Of a stretch of 64,000 nt of DNA, positions 1 to 7,600 are shown piece after piece. Numbering within the stretch: position 1 is the first letter of the stretch; every line of letters starts with the position of its first letter. The notes beneath the pieces were generated by a model. That model saw nothing but the letters and a program-made list of their open reading frames with translations. It had not been told where the DNA came from and searched no databases. Both the position numbers and the translations under genes were made by a program. This DNA is from Oceaniglobus trochenteri. GTDB taxonomy: Bacteria > Pseudomonadota > Alphaproteobacteria > Rhodobacterales > Rhodobacteraceae. The DNA is taken from assembly GCF_020529025.1 (NCBI RefSeq), contig NZ_JACNMM010000017.1, forward strand, positions 1-64,000, read 5' to 3'.

Positions 1-52
1 GCTGGTTGGCGTCACGGGGTCTTTTGGGCTTGTTTGTCATGTACCCAAGATA

Positions 53-90
53 GTGCCTCGCGCGGGTCGGTGCAAATGGTGCCTCGCGCG
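53..90. repeat. Pair of 12-bp direct repeats at the left edge
   Basis: The 12-mer GTGCCTCGCGCG occurs at 53-64 and again at 79-90. The surrounding 120 bases hold no gene. Short spaced repeats near the end of an integrated region can be terminal repeats of an insertion sequence (the IS21 family has such multiple end repeats), but no transposase is visible here, so the origin is not established. Confidence 0.4.
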
Positions 91-121
91 AGGGTTTACT
101 TTCTGATTTCAAACTGACCCA

Positions 122-601
122 CTACCGAATTTCCTTTATCGTTGTCCATTCGATGGTTTGATCTATAAATTCGTCGTCGCCGTCCTCGCTAACCCACTCC
201 ATACGGACCTGAAACTCTCCCGACATATGATATTTCAAAACGTCAAATATTGGGTTGGGAATATTACCTGACAACACACGCGCCGCCTCCTTCACCGGGT
301 CAGGCGCGGGGGTGTCTCCTTTGCGAAGGGCGCGAATGGCCTCGACGCGATCGCTGATGGTGTGCAGGCCTCCTTTCGCCATGCGCCGCGCCGCCGCCTC
401 AATCGCCTCGTTCCATGCGGCATCCCGCTCGGCCTCGGCCTTCTCGGCCCGGTCCAGTAGGGCGCGAAGGGTGGCAGCGGTTTCATCGCGATAACCTGCG
501 TCTTGGCTGTGAACGCCTTTAGCCCGAATGTCTCGTGCCCATCCGGCGTAGTATTCGGCCATTATCTCAACAGCCTCCCGGCTTGTGTCTGCCTCACTCA
601 T
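122..601 (-). CDS. Hypothetical phage-type protein, 159 aa
   Basis: I do not recognise a named family. The protein has an acidic, charged N-terminal half with a coiled-coil-like stretch (LLDRAEKAEAERDAAWNEAI), a style common in accessory proteins of prophage early regions. The start at 601 is chosen because its ATG overlaps the stop of the upstream gene (ATGA), which implies translational coupling; a longer reading would run through that gene. It is the last of three same-strand small genes next to a tRNA-derived attachment site. Base composition looks less GC-rich than in the genes after 1498, which fits acquisition by transfer. Confidence 0.6.
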   Translation of the reverse strand: MSEADTSREAVEIMAEYYAGWARDIRAKGVHSQDAGYRDETAATLRALLDRAEKAEAERDAAWNEAIEAAARRMAKGGLHTISDRVEAIRALRKGDTPAPDPVKEAARVLSGNIPNPIFDVLKYHMSGEFQVRMEWVSEDGDDEFIDQTIEWTTIKEIR

Positions 602-873
602 TGCTCTGTTCCTTTCAGGGCGGCGCGCGCGCGTGACAGGGGGTCTTGGCCCTTCGGCCAGTCGGCATCGTCCGTAAGCTGGCTGCATTCGACCAGATCA
701 GACAGCGCATCCCGCAGCCTCTCGTTCTCGTCCAGTGCTGCGGTGAGGGCGGCGGCGGCGGAATCCAGTTCGTAGGCTTCGATGGTCGCGGCCCTCATGC
801 GGCGCATGGTGTCGGCAACGCGCTTGATCCGCTTCACCAGTTCGCGGGGGTCTGTGTCAGTCATGTCATTCAT
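598..873 (-). CDS. Hypothetical phage-type protein, 92 aa
   Basis: A small, mostly helical, charged protein (ELVKRIKRVADTMRRMRA near the N-terminus, then a heptad-like segment ALTAALDENERLRDALSDLV). No family is recognised. It overlaps the upstream gene end (866) and its stop overlaps the next start at 601, so the three genes look co-translated. An internal ATG at 864 is an alternative start. Probably part of a prophage or island early region. Confidence 0.55.
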   Translation of the reverse strand: MNDMTDTDPRELVKRIKRVADTMRRMRAATIEAYELDSAAAALTAALDENERLRDALSDLVECSQLTDDADWPKGQDPLSRARAALKGTEQ

Positions 874-1087
874 TGGGTTTCGTCCCGTTCTGCACCAACT
901 GGATAAGCGCGTTTCTCCATTCATGATCCATCCGTACCGCGCCACTCATTTGCTCCATCCCAGCAATGACGGGGCGAACATCTAGAACACCCTTGATCTG
1001 CCGGATGGCGTCAATCGTCGGCTGGGCGTCGTCGTCTCTTATCGGCGCTTCCAGTGTCACAATGTAGGCTGTGTGTCTGTCGGTCAT
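866..1087 (-). CDS. Small phage-type protein, 73 aa
   Basis: The start at 1087 is preceded by a good ribosome-binding site (AGGAGAGG, a few bases upstream). The sequence pattern YIVTLEAPIRDDDAQPTI then AIRQIKGVLDVRPV resembles a small hypothetical protein I associate with Rhodobacteraceae prophages and gene-transfer islands: a short beta strand, a helix with an IKGV turn and a C-terminal helix. No biochemical function is known to me. It is the first gene of the three-gene set that reads away from the tRNA fragment. Confidence 0.6.
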   Translation of the reverse strand: MTDRHTAYIVTLEAPIRDDDAQPTIDAIRQIKGVLDVRPVIAGMEQMSGAVRMDHEWRNALIQLVQNGTKPNE

Positions 1088-1104
1088 ATCCCTCTCCTGT
1101 AATT

Positions 1105-1135
1105 GCCCCCTGCCCATTTGGCGCGGACAGGGGGC
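1105..1135. terminator. GC-rich stem-loop upstream of the phage-type genes
   Basis: GCCCCCTG at 1105-1112 pairs perfectly with CAGGGGGC at 1128-1135 around a 15-base loop. There is no T-run, so a classical terminator is not proven. It could be a structured element in the leader of the gene starting at 1087 or part of the island boundary. Confidence 0.35.
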
Positions 1136-1359
1136 GTCTGGGGTTGGCGCACTACTCGCCGTCGCGGCTGGTCCCCGCCGCCGGGTTAGCCCCTGGGTGG
1201 GGATGGGTTAGGGCCAGCGTTCGCGGCTGCGGGTTTCCGTGGGGTATGCTCTTTGGTTCAACGAACCTGTGCGAACCGGCAAAACCTGCACAGACCAAGA
1301 ACACGCCTGCGCTAGGGGCAGTTCTTTTGCGGGAAAGCCCTTATTCTGCGCGGGGTGAT

Positions 1360-1409
1360 GCCCCCTCCTAAGGGGCAGGTTGCAGGTTCGAATCCTGCCG
1401 GGGTCACCA
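1360..1409 (+). other. 3' half of tRNA-Arg(CCU): probable integration (att) site
   Basis: The segment folds as the 3' part of a tRNA. The anticodon stem GCCCC/GGGGC (1360-1364, 1372-1376) encloses the 7-base loop CTCCTAA with anticodon CCT at 1367-1369. The T stem GCAGG/CCTGC (1382-1386, 1394-1398) encloses TTCGAAT. The 3' acceptor strand CGGGGTC, discriminator A and encoded CCA end at 1409. The matching 5' acceptor strand (GACCCCG) and a D arm are absent upstream, so this is not a functional tRNA. tRNA 3' halves are regenerated as direct repeats when tyrosine-recombinase elements integrate into tRNA genes, so I infer the element lies to the left, with the intact tRNA at its other end outside the window. 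The region 1088-1359 before it holds no gene. Confidence 0.75.
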
Positions 1410-1497
1410 AGTGCCGGGAGGGGAAACGTTCTGTCCGCGCCGATCCAGCGATATTGCAAGTGATGTGGCAGGATTTACCGGAGGCGAGGGCCCGGCT

Positions 1498-1941
1498 TCA
1501 CCAGCGGGTGAGGGCCTTTTCGTCGGCGTCGCGGGGGGCGACCCATTGGGCGCCGCTGGCGGTGACTTCCTTCTTCCAGAAGGGTGCGCGTGATTTCAGG
1601 TAGTCCATGAGGAATTCGGCCGCCGCGAAGGCATCGGCGCGGTGGCGCGATGCCGTGGCCACCATCATGATCGGTTCTGCGGGCGCAAGGCGGCCGTGGC
1701 GGTGGATCACCAGCGCATCGCCTAGGGCAAACCGGCCGCGGGCGGTTTCGATCATCGCCTCGATCGCGCTGCCGGTCATTGCCGGGTAATGTTCGATCTC
1801 CATGGCGACCAGATCGCCCCGGGCGCTGTTGCGCACGATGCCCGAGAAGCTGACCACGGCGCCCGCGTTGGATTGCGCGGCGGTGAAGGCGTTCAGCTCG
1901 GCCCCCGCGTCAAAGGCGGCTTCCTGCAACCGGACGGTCAT
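1498..1941 (-). CDS. moaE: Molybdopterin synthase catalytic subunit MoaE
   Basis: MoaE is the large subunit of molybdopterin synthase, which transfers sulfur from MoaD thiocarboxylate to precursor Z (cPMP) in molybdenum cofactor synthesis in the cytoplasm. The length of 147 aa is normal. The family signature is intact: GAVVSFSGIVR near residues 27-37, IEHYPAM near 49-55, and the catalytic-site segment K116-SRAPFW-KKE with the conserved lysines. It lies one base after moaD and is co-transcribed with moaD and pgsA. The product would serve the xanthine dehydrogenase encoded at the right end of the window. Confidence 0.95.
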   Translation of the reverse strand: MTVRLQEAAFDAGAELNAFTAAQSNAGAVVSFSGIVRNSARGDLVAMEIEHYPAMTGSAIEAMIETARGRFALGDALVIHRHGRLAPAEPIMMVATASRHRADAFAAAEFLMDYLKSRAPFWKKEVTASGAQWVAPRDADEKALTRW

Positions 1942-1942
1942 T

Positions 1943-2191
1943 TCAGCCGCCCGTCATCGGCGGGAAGAAGGCCACTTCGCGCACGCCGGCCAGGGGGGCG
2001 TCGAAATCGGTCAGTTCCTGATCGACCGCGACGCGCAGGGCCGACAGGTCGGTGAAGGCCATGTCATAGCGGTCTTCGCGGGCGCGCAGCTCGGCCACCA
2101 GGTCGGCCACGGTGGCGGCCGAGGTTTCCACGCTTTCGCGCGGCAGGCCGATGCGTTCGCGCACCCAGGCGAAATAGACGACATCGATCAT
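1943..2191 (-). CDS. moaD: Molybdopterin synthase sulfur carrier MoaD
   Basis: An 82-aa ubiquitin-fold sulfur carrier. It begins IDVVYFAWVRERIG and ends with the obligatory Gly-Gly (residues 81-82), which is adenylated and converted to the thiocarboxylate used by MoaE. Its start overlaps the pgsA stop (ATGA at 2188-2191) and moaE follows after one base, so the three genes form a tight unit. Confidence 0.95.
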   Translation of the reverse strand: MIDVVYFAWVRERIGLPRESVETSAATVADLVAELRAREDRYDMAFTDLSALRVAVDQELTDFDAPLAGVREVAFFPPMTGG

Positions 2192-2859
2192 TTGCGCGCC
2201 TCGTCCGTCAGGAAGGGCAGGGCCTTGCGGAAGTAATCCCAGCCGGTCATCAGCGTCAGCGCGGCGGCCACCCAGAGCAGCGCAATTCCGATCCAGCCGG
2301 CCCAGATCCGCGAGGCATCAAGCCAGAGAAGACCCACCTCGTCGCTGAGCGTTCCCGAGAGGATCGAATCGACCATCTCGGGGTCCATGCCGACGGTGCG
2401 GTCGATGAAATGATGCAGCAGGATGCCCGGTACGAACAGAACGGCAATCGCCGTCATCTGCGCCGTGGTCTTCCACTTGGCCAGTTTCGTGACCTTCAGA
2501 AGCCCGGCCTTGGCCCCGAGGAATTCGCGCAGGCCCGAAACGAAGACCTCGCGGAACAGGATCATGGTGGCCGGCAGGAGAATCCAGGGGTTCATGCCCG
2601 AAAAGCCGGTGATGACCAGAAGGGCGATGACCACCATCGCCTTGTCGGCGATCGGGTCAAGCATGGCGCCAAAGCGGCTTTCCTGTTTCCAGGCGCGGGC
2701 CAGGTAGCCGTCGATCCAGTCGGTGATGGCGGCGGTCACGAACAACACCAGCGCGAACCAGTCGGCCCAGGGGCGGGTGAAATACAGGAACATGATGGCG
2801 ACGCCCGGCGCGGCCAAAAGACGGAGCACCGTCAGGATATTCGGGATGGTCCAATTCAT
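2188..2859 (-). CDS. pgsA: CDP-diacylglycerol-glycerol-3-phosphate 3-phosphatidyltransferase
   Basis: This inner-membrane enzyme of phosphatidylglycerol synthesis makes PG-phosphate from CDP-diacylglycerol and glycerol-3-phosphate. The CDP-alcohol phosphatidyltransferase signature D-G-x2-A-R-x8-G-x3-D-x3-D is complete at residues D50 to D72. About five to six hydrophobic segments are visible and the length of 223 aa is slightly above the usual bacterial size. It opens the pgsA-moaD-moaE unit. Linkage of uvrC, pgsA and moaDE is a familiar arrangement in this bacterial group. Confidence 0.93.
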   Translation of the reverse strand: MNWTIPNILTVLRLLAAPGVAIMFLYFTRPWADWFALVLFVTAAITDWIDGYLARAWKQESRFGAMLDPIADKAMVVIALLVITGFSGMNPWILLPATMILFREVFVSGLREFLGAKAGLLKVTKLAKWKTTAQMTAIAVLFVPGILLHHFIDRTVGMDPEMVDSILSGTLSDEVGLLWLDASRIWAGWIGIALLWVAAALTLMTGWDYFRKALPFLTDEARK

Positions 2860-3001
2860 GGGCCAGAGATAGCCCTTCGGCGCAGCGGTTGGAAGGCAGA
2901 GTCGTCATCGGAACCGCGGCTGATACAATTTTGTTTGCACCTTGCGCCGATTGACTTTGGCCTGTCGCAGGCCAACAACGGGGCGACCGGGCGAGGGCAG
3001 C

Positions 3002-3616
3002 ATGGCAAACGACAATTTCCGATTGCGCGGCCAGACGGTTCTGGCGGACGGCTTTACCCGGCTGTCGCGGTTCGAGTTCGAGCTGCGCCGCCGCGACGGC
3101 ACCTGGCAGCGGATGGACCGCGAGGTGTTCGAACGCGGGCACGGTGTCTGTTGCCTGCTTTACGATCCCGAAACGGGAACGGTGGTTCTGACCCGCCAGT
3201 TTCGCGTCGCCGTGGAAATCGCGGGGGACGACGGTATGATGATCGAGGCCCCGGCCGGCCATCTTGACGGCGCCACGCCGCGCGAAAGGATGCAGGCCGA
3301 GCTGGAAGAGGAAACCGGATACCGGATCAGCGACCTTTACCCGGTGGGCAACTTCTACATGACGCCGGGTTCGGTATCGGCCTATCAGCGGCTGTACCTG
3401 GGCCGCTACAGCGCCGCCGACCGGGTGGCCCCGGGGGGCGGGCTGCGCGAAGAGGGCGAGGATATCGCCGTGCTGCACCTGCCCTTGACCGAGGCGCTGG
3501 ACATGGTGGCCGACGGGCGCATCCAGGATGGCAAGACCGTGATCCTGTTGCAGGCGCTGGCACTGCGGCTGGCGCGTGGCGAAGGCGCTTTCGGCGCACC
3601 GGGGCGCCAAGCCTAG
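3002..3616 (+). CDS. Nudix hydrolase of the NudK/AdpP type
   Basis: A 204-aa hydrolase for nucleoside diphosphate linked compounds, such as ADP-ribose or GDP-mannose. The Nudix helix is present as GHLDGATPRERMQAELEEETGY. It keeps the metal-binding ELxEExGY end but has Ala at the usual Arg and at the first Glu position, a variation also seen in NudK-like enzymes, so I place it in the YffH/AdpP group rather than naming a substrate. The ATG at 3002 is chosen because homology-like sequence begins there. The gene is isolated in orientation, and its 3' end overlaps the convergent gene at 3613 by 4 bases. Confidence 0.85.
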   Translation: MANDNFRLRGQTVLADGFTRLSRFEFELRRRDGTWQRMDREVFERGHGVCCLLYDPETGTVVLTRQFRVAVEIAGDDGMMIEAPAGHLDGATPRERMQAELEEETGYRISDLYPVGNFYMTPGSVSAYQRLYLGRYSAADRVAPGGGLREEGEDIAVLHLPLTEALDMVADGRIQDGKTVILLQALALRLARGEGAFGAPGRQA

Positions 3617-4158
3617 CGCGAGAAACGGGCCTTCACCCGCGTCAGGACACGGCTTGACCAGGGCAGCAGGACATAGCTGATCAGGGCCACGTTCACCGAG
3701 ATCAGCAGCAGGCTGCGCAGGGGTGCGGGCAGGGCGGTGGGCAGCACGAGGTCGGCGAGATGGCCAAGCGCCATGCCCGACAGGAAGATCCAGAAGATGA
3801 GGATTGCGACGATCTCGATCTTGCGCAGACTGGCCTGCGGGCCCAGCAGGAAGGAAAGGCCATCGAAGGTCGTGTGTTTCACGCTTTCCTGCGGGTGACG
3901 CTCTAGCTGGGCAAGGAACGTCTTGCGTACATCCGAGCTTTCCCAGCGCAGCAGGTTGGCCCGTGAATCGAAGGCGAAGACGGTGACAAGTTCGCAGCCG
4001 TCATCAACCTGTGTCAGGCTGTTCTGCTCGCCCAGATAGCCGGGCTGCCTGGCGGCGGCCTTCTGAAGGTTTTCCAGCGCGGCGCGGATGTCCTTGGCCA
4101 GCTCCGGGCGAAACCTCCGGGTGATGACGGAGAGGACGGGTTGGGCATCCTTGGACAT
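3613..4158 (-). CDS. Antibiotic-biosynthesis-monooxygenase-like (ABM) domain membrane protein
   Basis: 181 aa. The N-terminal 100 residues look like a dimeric alpha/beta ABM ferredoxin-like fold (VLSVITRRFRPELAKDIRAA, then PGYLGEQNSL and ELVTVFAFDSRANLLRWESS). They are followed by two hydrophobic segments (about 115-140 and 148-170) ending in a basic tail. ABM domains fused to membrane helices are known but poorly characterised, and substrate and role are unknown. The ATG at 4158 has an AAGGGA site upstream; a TTG two codons earlier is possible. It lies 48 bases downstream of uvrC in the same direction. Confidence 0.75.
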   Translation of the reverse strand: MSKDAQPVLSVITRRFRPELAKDIRAALENLQKAAARQPGYLGEQNSLTQVDDGCELVTVFAFDSRANLLRWESSDVRKTFLAQLERHPQESVKHTTFDGLSFLLGPQASLRKIEIVAILIFWIFLSGMALGHLADLVLPTALPAPLRSLLLISVNVALISYVLLPWSSRVLTRVKARFSR

Positions 4159-4206
4159 CTGCAATCCCTTCTGCGGGGTGGTGCGGCGCGCACGGGCAGG
4201 CGTGCA

Positions 4207-6069
4207 CTAACCCTTCTCATGGAAATAGGCATAGATCTTTTCGGCCAGGTTGCCCGAGATGCCATCGACCGCCTTCAGATCCTTCAGGTCGGCCCGCGCA
4301 ACCGCCTTGGCGCTGCCGAAATGGGTCAGCAGGGCGCGTTTGCGCGCCGCGCCGACGCCCGGCAGATCGTCAAGCGGGGTGGCGCCCACGGCCTTGGCAC
4401 GTTTCGCGCGATGCGCGCCGATGGCGAAACGATGCACCTCGTCGCGCATCCGCTGGATGAAATACAGCACCGGGTCGTTGTGGCGCAGGGCCATGGGGGG
4501 CTTGCCGGTGCGGTGGAATTCCTCTTTCCCGGCGTCGCGATCTTCGCCCTTGGCCACGCCCACCATGGGGATGTCGCCCACGCCCATCGCGTCCATGATC
4601 TCGCGCACCGCCGAAACCTGCCCCTGCCCGCCGTCGATCAGCAACAGATCGGGCCATGTGCCCGAGGTGCGCTCGGGGTCTTCCTTCAGCAGGCGGGCGA
4701 AGCGGCGGGTCATCACCTCTTTCATCATGCCGAAATCGTCACCCGGGGTCAGGTCGGTGCCCTTGATGTTGAACTTGCGGTACTGGTTCTTGATGAACCC
4801 GTCGGGCCCGGCCACGATCATGCCGCCCACGGCATTGGTGCCCTGGATATGGCTGTTGTCGTAAACCTCGATCCGCTGGGGCGGGGCGGGCAGGTCGAAG
4901 GCCTCGGCCAGGCCTTTCAGAAGCCGGGTCTGGCTGGCGGTCTCGGCCATCTTGCGGGCCAGGCTTTCGCGGGCGTTGCGCAGAGCTCCGGCGACAAGCT
5001 CCTGCTTCTCGCCGCGTTGCGGTACGGCGATTTCAACCTTGGCGCCACGCTTTTCGGTCAGGGCCTCGGCCATCAGGTCGGCGTCTTCGATGGCGTCGGA
5101 CAGCAGGACAAGGGGCGGCGGTTCGCGGTCGCCATAGAACTGGCCCACGAAGGCCTGCATCACCTCGGCCGGGCCGGCCCCGGCACCGGTGCGCGGATAA
5201 TAGTCGTGGTTGCCCCAGTTCTGGTTGGCGCGGATGAAGAATACCTGCACGCAGGCCTGCCCCTGTTCCATGTGAAGCGCGATCACGTCGGCCTCGGCCA
5301 CGCCCTGGGGGTTGATGCCCTGTCCGGCCTGCACCTGGGTCAGGGCGCGGATGCGGTCGCGCAGGGCGGCGGCGCGTTCGAATTCCATCGCCTCGCTGGC
5401 GGCCTCCATGTCGCGGGCAAGCTCGGACTGGACGTTGGTGGACTTGCCTTGCAGGAACCTCTCGGCATCCTTCACCAATGCGCCGTATTCCTCCTGGCTG
5501 ACATAGCCGACGCAGGGGGCCGCACAGCGTTTGATCTGGTATTGCAGACAGGGACGGGTGCGCGATTCAAATACCGAATCCGTGCAGTTGCGCAGCAGGA
5601 ACACGCGCTGAAGCTGGGTCAGGGTGCGGTTCACCGCGCCCGCGCTGGCAAAGGGGCCGTAGTAGCTGCCCTTTTCCTTCTTGGCGCCCCGGTGCTTCTT
5701 GATCATGGGGAAGGGGTGTTCCCCGGTCACAAGGATATTCGGGAAGGACTTGTCGTCGCGCAGCAGCACGTTGAACTTGGGCTTGAGCTGCTTGATGAGG
5801 TTCTGTTCCAGCAGCAGCGCCTCGGTCTCGGTGCGGGTGGTCAGGAACATCATGCTGGCGGTTTCGCGGATCATCCTGTCGATCCGGGGCGAATGGCCGT
5901 TGGGGTTGGCATAGTTGCTGACCCGCTTGCGCAGGTTGCGCGCCTTGCCGACGTAAAGAACCGCCCCCCGCGCATCCAGCATCCGGTAGACGCCGGGCGA
6001 ATTGTCCAGCGTCCGAAGGTAGGATTGGATACAGGCGTGGCCGGTGGGGCGGGGGGGTGAATCGGTCAT
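4207..6069 (-). CDS. uvrC: Excinuclease ABC subunit UvrC
   Basis: The dual-incision nuclease of nucleotide excision repair, 620 aa from the ATG at 6069. The N-terminal GIY-YIG nuclease domain is visible (SPGVYRML and [12 protein letters not shown] within the first 55 residues). A UVR/UvrB-contact segment ([18 protein letters not shown]) lies near residues 210-240, followed by the RNase H-like second nuclease domain with the [16 protein letters not shown] motif. The C-terminus has tandem helix-hairpin-helix DNA-binding motifs ([13 protein letters not shown] and [12 protein letters not shown]). The chosen start has a GAAGGTG ribosome-binding site; a longer reading to 6192 lacks family similarity. 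Confidence 0.96.
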   Translation of the reverse strand: MTDSPPRPTGHACIQSYLRTLDNSPGVYRMLDARGAVLYVGKARNLRKRVSNYANPNGHSPRIDRMIRETASMMFLTTRTETEALLLEQNLIKQLKPKFNVLLRDDKSFPNILVTGEHPFPMIKKHRGAKKEKGSYYGPFASAGAVNRTLTQLQRVFLLRNCTDSVFESRTRPCLQYQIKRCAAPCVGYVSQEEYGALVKDAERFLQGKSTNVQSELARDMEAASEAMEFERAAALRDRIRALTQVQAGQGINPQGVAEADVIALHMEQGQACVQVFFIRANQNWGNHDYYPRTGAGAGPAEVMQAFVGQFYGDREPPPLVLLSDAIEDADLMAEALTEKRGAKVEIAVPQRGEKQELVAGALRNARESLARKMAETASQTRLLKGLAEAFDLPAPPQRIEVYDNSHIQGTNAVGGMIVAGPDGFIKNQYRKFNIKGTDLTPGDDFGMMKEVMTRRFARLLKEDPERTSGTWPDLLLIDGGQGQVSAVREIMDAMGVGDIPMVGVAKGEDRDAGKEEFHRTGKPPMALRHNDPVLYFIQRMRDEVHRFAIGAHRAKRAKAVGATPLDDLPGVGAARKRALLTHFGSAKAVARADLKDLKAVDGISGNLAEKIYAYFHEKG

Positions 6070-6146
6070 CTGAGCACCTTCGCGATTCCCGGGATTGTCT
6101 GCAACGGCGCGCCGGTCTCGGCAAGGGCGAACATACCCACCGTTTC

Positions 6147-6274
6147 TGTGGATAAGTCTGCGGGCAACTTCTGGAAGGTGGCCATTTCCCATTTGTTTCG
6201 GCAGGTTTCACCGCTTTGCCCAATTTTTAGGCGGTATCTTAACCTGTTGAAAACAATGTATAAGTTTTTCCACA
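6147..6274. promoter_or_regulatory. AT-rich uvrC upstream region with DnaA-box-like sites
   Basis: The interval 6070-6477 has no convincing gene. Around 6190-6310 it is clearly AT-richer than its surroundings, as expected for the uvrC promoter. TGTGGATAA at 6147-6155 is a perfect DnaA box on the minus strand (TTATCCACA), and TTTTCCACA at 6266-6274 is a one-mismatch box on the plus strand. I infer possible DnaA control of uvrC. A replication origin is not supported by the neighbours. The remainder (6311-6477) is GC-rich with nothing recognisable. Confidence 0.4.
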
Positions 6275-6477
6275 TATCACAACCGACTGAATTCATTACA
6301 GAAGATGTAACATTCGCATGACGGTTTCGGGGCCGGTGCACAACTGACGCTGGGGCAGTGCCCTGTCGGGCCGCGCCGGGGGAGGAAAAGCGCCAGACGG
6401 GCGGCGGCTCTGCCGCGATTGGCGGCGCAATAAAGTTGCGAAACGGCAGGGCGGCACCGACAGGAAACCTCGCGCCG

Positions 6478-7434
6478 TTACCAGACCGTAAGCAGGACAT
6501 AGCCCCCGTAAAGCGCGGCGAAGATCGCGCCCCAGGCCCGGCCCATGGTCCAATGCCCGATGACGAAGGGCATCAGCAACAGCGACGCCCCCAGCATGAC
6601 CCAGAGATCGAAGGTCAGGAACTGGTCGGTCACGGGGATCGGGCCGATGAGGGTCGAGATGCCGATGATCGCCAGCAGGTTGAACATGTTGGACCCGATG
6701 ACGTTGCCCATGGCCACATCCGCCTGCTTGCGGAAGGCCGCCATCACCGTCGTGGCCAGTTCCGGCAGCGAGGTGCCGACCGCCACCAGCGTCAGGCCGA
6801 TCACGGTTTCGCTGACCCCGTAATCGCGGGCGATGCCGGTGGCGCCCTGCACCAGCATGTCGGCCCCCAGCGGAAGACCCACCAGCCCGACCGCAAGGAA
6901 CAGCGCGATCTTGTAGCCCCGCATCGACGGATCGGCGCCCTCGACTTCGACTTCCACCTCGGCTTCGGCCTTCTTGCCGGCCCGCCGGTGGGTGAGGGCA
7001 TCGCGCAGCTGATCGGCCAGGATCAGCGCCAGCGCCGCCAGCATGATCAGCCCGTGCCACCAGGTCAGCGGGCCGAAGAAGCACAGGCCGATGAACAGCA
7101 CCGTGGCGGCCAGCATCATAAGGTAGTTCTTGCGCGTTTCGGCCCCGGCCATGTGCATCGCCGCGATCATCGCCGGGATGCCCAGCACCAGAAGGATGTT
7201 GGCCGTGTTCGACCCCACCACGTTGCCCAGCGCAATGCCCGGCGCGTCGTCAAGGATCGCGCTGACCGAGATCAGAAGCTCGGGCGCCGAGGTGCCGAAG
7301 GCCACCACGGTCAGCGAAACGATCAGCGCCGGGATGCCCAGGCGCAGGGCCAGGTTCACCGCGCCACGAACCAGGGAATCGCCTGCCAGAAGCAGGATCA
7401 CCAGACCGATGCCCACATAGGCGAAATCGTGCAT
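6478..7434 (-). CDS. Calcium/sodium antiporter (CaCA family, YrbG-like)
   Basis: A 318-aa inner-membrane cation exchanger with about ten transmembrane helices. Both diagnostic alpha repeats are intact and inverted in sequence order: VVAFGTSAPELLISVSA with GIALGNVVGSNTANIL in the first half, and VAVGTSLPELATTVMAA with VAMGNVIGSNMFNLL in the second half. A charged loop (KKAEAEVEVEVEG) separates the halves. It probably exchanges Ca2+ for Na+ or H+, as in YrbG relatives. It is last in a unit after the S49 peptidase and the 54-aa zinc-ribbon protein, whose stop is 2 bases from this start. Confidence 0.92.
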   Translation of the reverse strand: MHDFAYVGIGLVILLLAGDSLVRGAVNLALRLGIPALIVSLTVVAFGTSAPELLISVSAILDDAPGIALGNVVGSNTANILLVLGIPAMIAAMHMAGAETRKNYLMMLAATVLFIGLCFFGPLTWWHGLIMLAALALILADQLRDALTHRRAGKKAEAEVEVEVEGADPSMRGYKIALFLAVGLVGLPLGADMLVQGATGIARDYGVSETVIGLTLVAVGTSLPELATTVMAAFRKQADVAMGNVIGSNMFNLLAIIGISTLIGPIPVTDQFLTFDLWVMLGASLLLMPFVIGHWTMGRAWGAIFAALYGGYVLLTVW

Positions 7435-7435
7435 T

Positions 7436-7600
7436 TCAGGAGGTTCCCTTGCCGCAATCGCACGGCCCCTTGCCGATGCGATACCGCCCGCAGCGGTGGC
7501 ATTTCTTGGATTTCAGACGTTTCTGACCCGGAAACCGGAGCTTGCCGAACATGGCAAGAACGATCATCCCGATCAGGAAGAAGGTGACGACCTTGATCAT
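7436..7600 (-). CDS. Small membrane protein with C-terminal zinc-ribbon-like cysteines, 54 aa
   Basis: Translated from the sequence: M1-IKVVTFFLIGMIVLAMFG forms one N-terminal hydrophobic helix. After a basic linker (KRLKSKKC) come CHRCG and CDCG, a CxxC...CxC arrangement suited to binding one zinc ion. Its ATG overlaps the stop of the S49 peptidase gene by one base (TGATG), and the antiporter gene starts 2 bases after its stop, so it is almost certainly expressed as the middle gene of an operon. I do not recognise a named family. It could be an accessory to the protease or the antiporter. Confidence 0.75.
   Translation of the reverse strand: MIKVVTFFLIGMIVLAMFGKLRFPGQKRLKSKKCHRCGRYRIGKGPCDCGKGTS

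Noticed and set aside
1208-1459. Open frame on the minus strand containing DPGRIRTCNLPLRRG
   Set aside because: This peptide is the well-known false translation of the antisense of a tRNA 3' half; it only confirms the tRNA fragment at 1360-1409.
4141-6060. Long plus-strand open frame of 639 codons opposite uvrC
   Set aside because: It is a GC-skew shadow of uvrC; the composition is His/Gly/Ala-rich with no family features, while uvrC motifs are complete.
6066-6185. 39-codon minus-strand frame overlapping the uvrC start as ATGA
   Set aside because: The overlap is suggestive of a leader peptide, but there is no ribosome-binding site, no recognisable motif, and it crosses the DnaA-box region; not supported without conservation data.
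6147-6274. Chromosomal replication origin
   Set aside because: Only one perfect and one imperfect DnaA box are present and none of the usual alphaproteobacterial origin neighbours (hemE, parAB, dnaA) are in the window.
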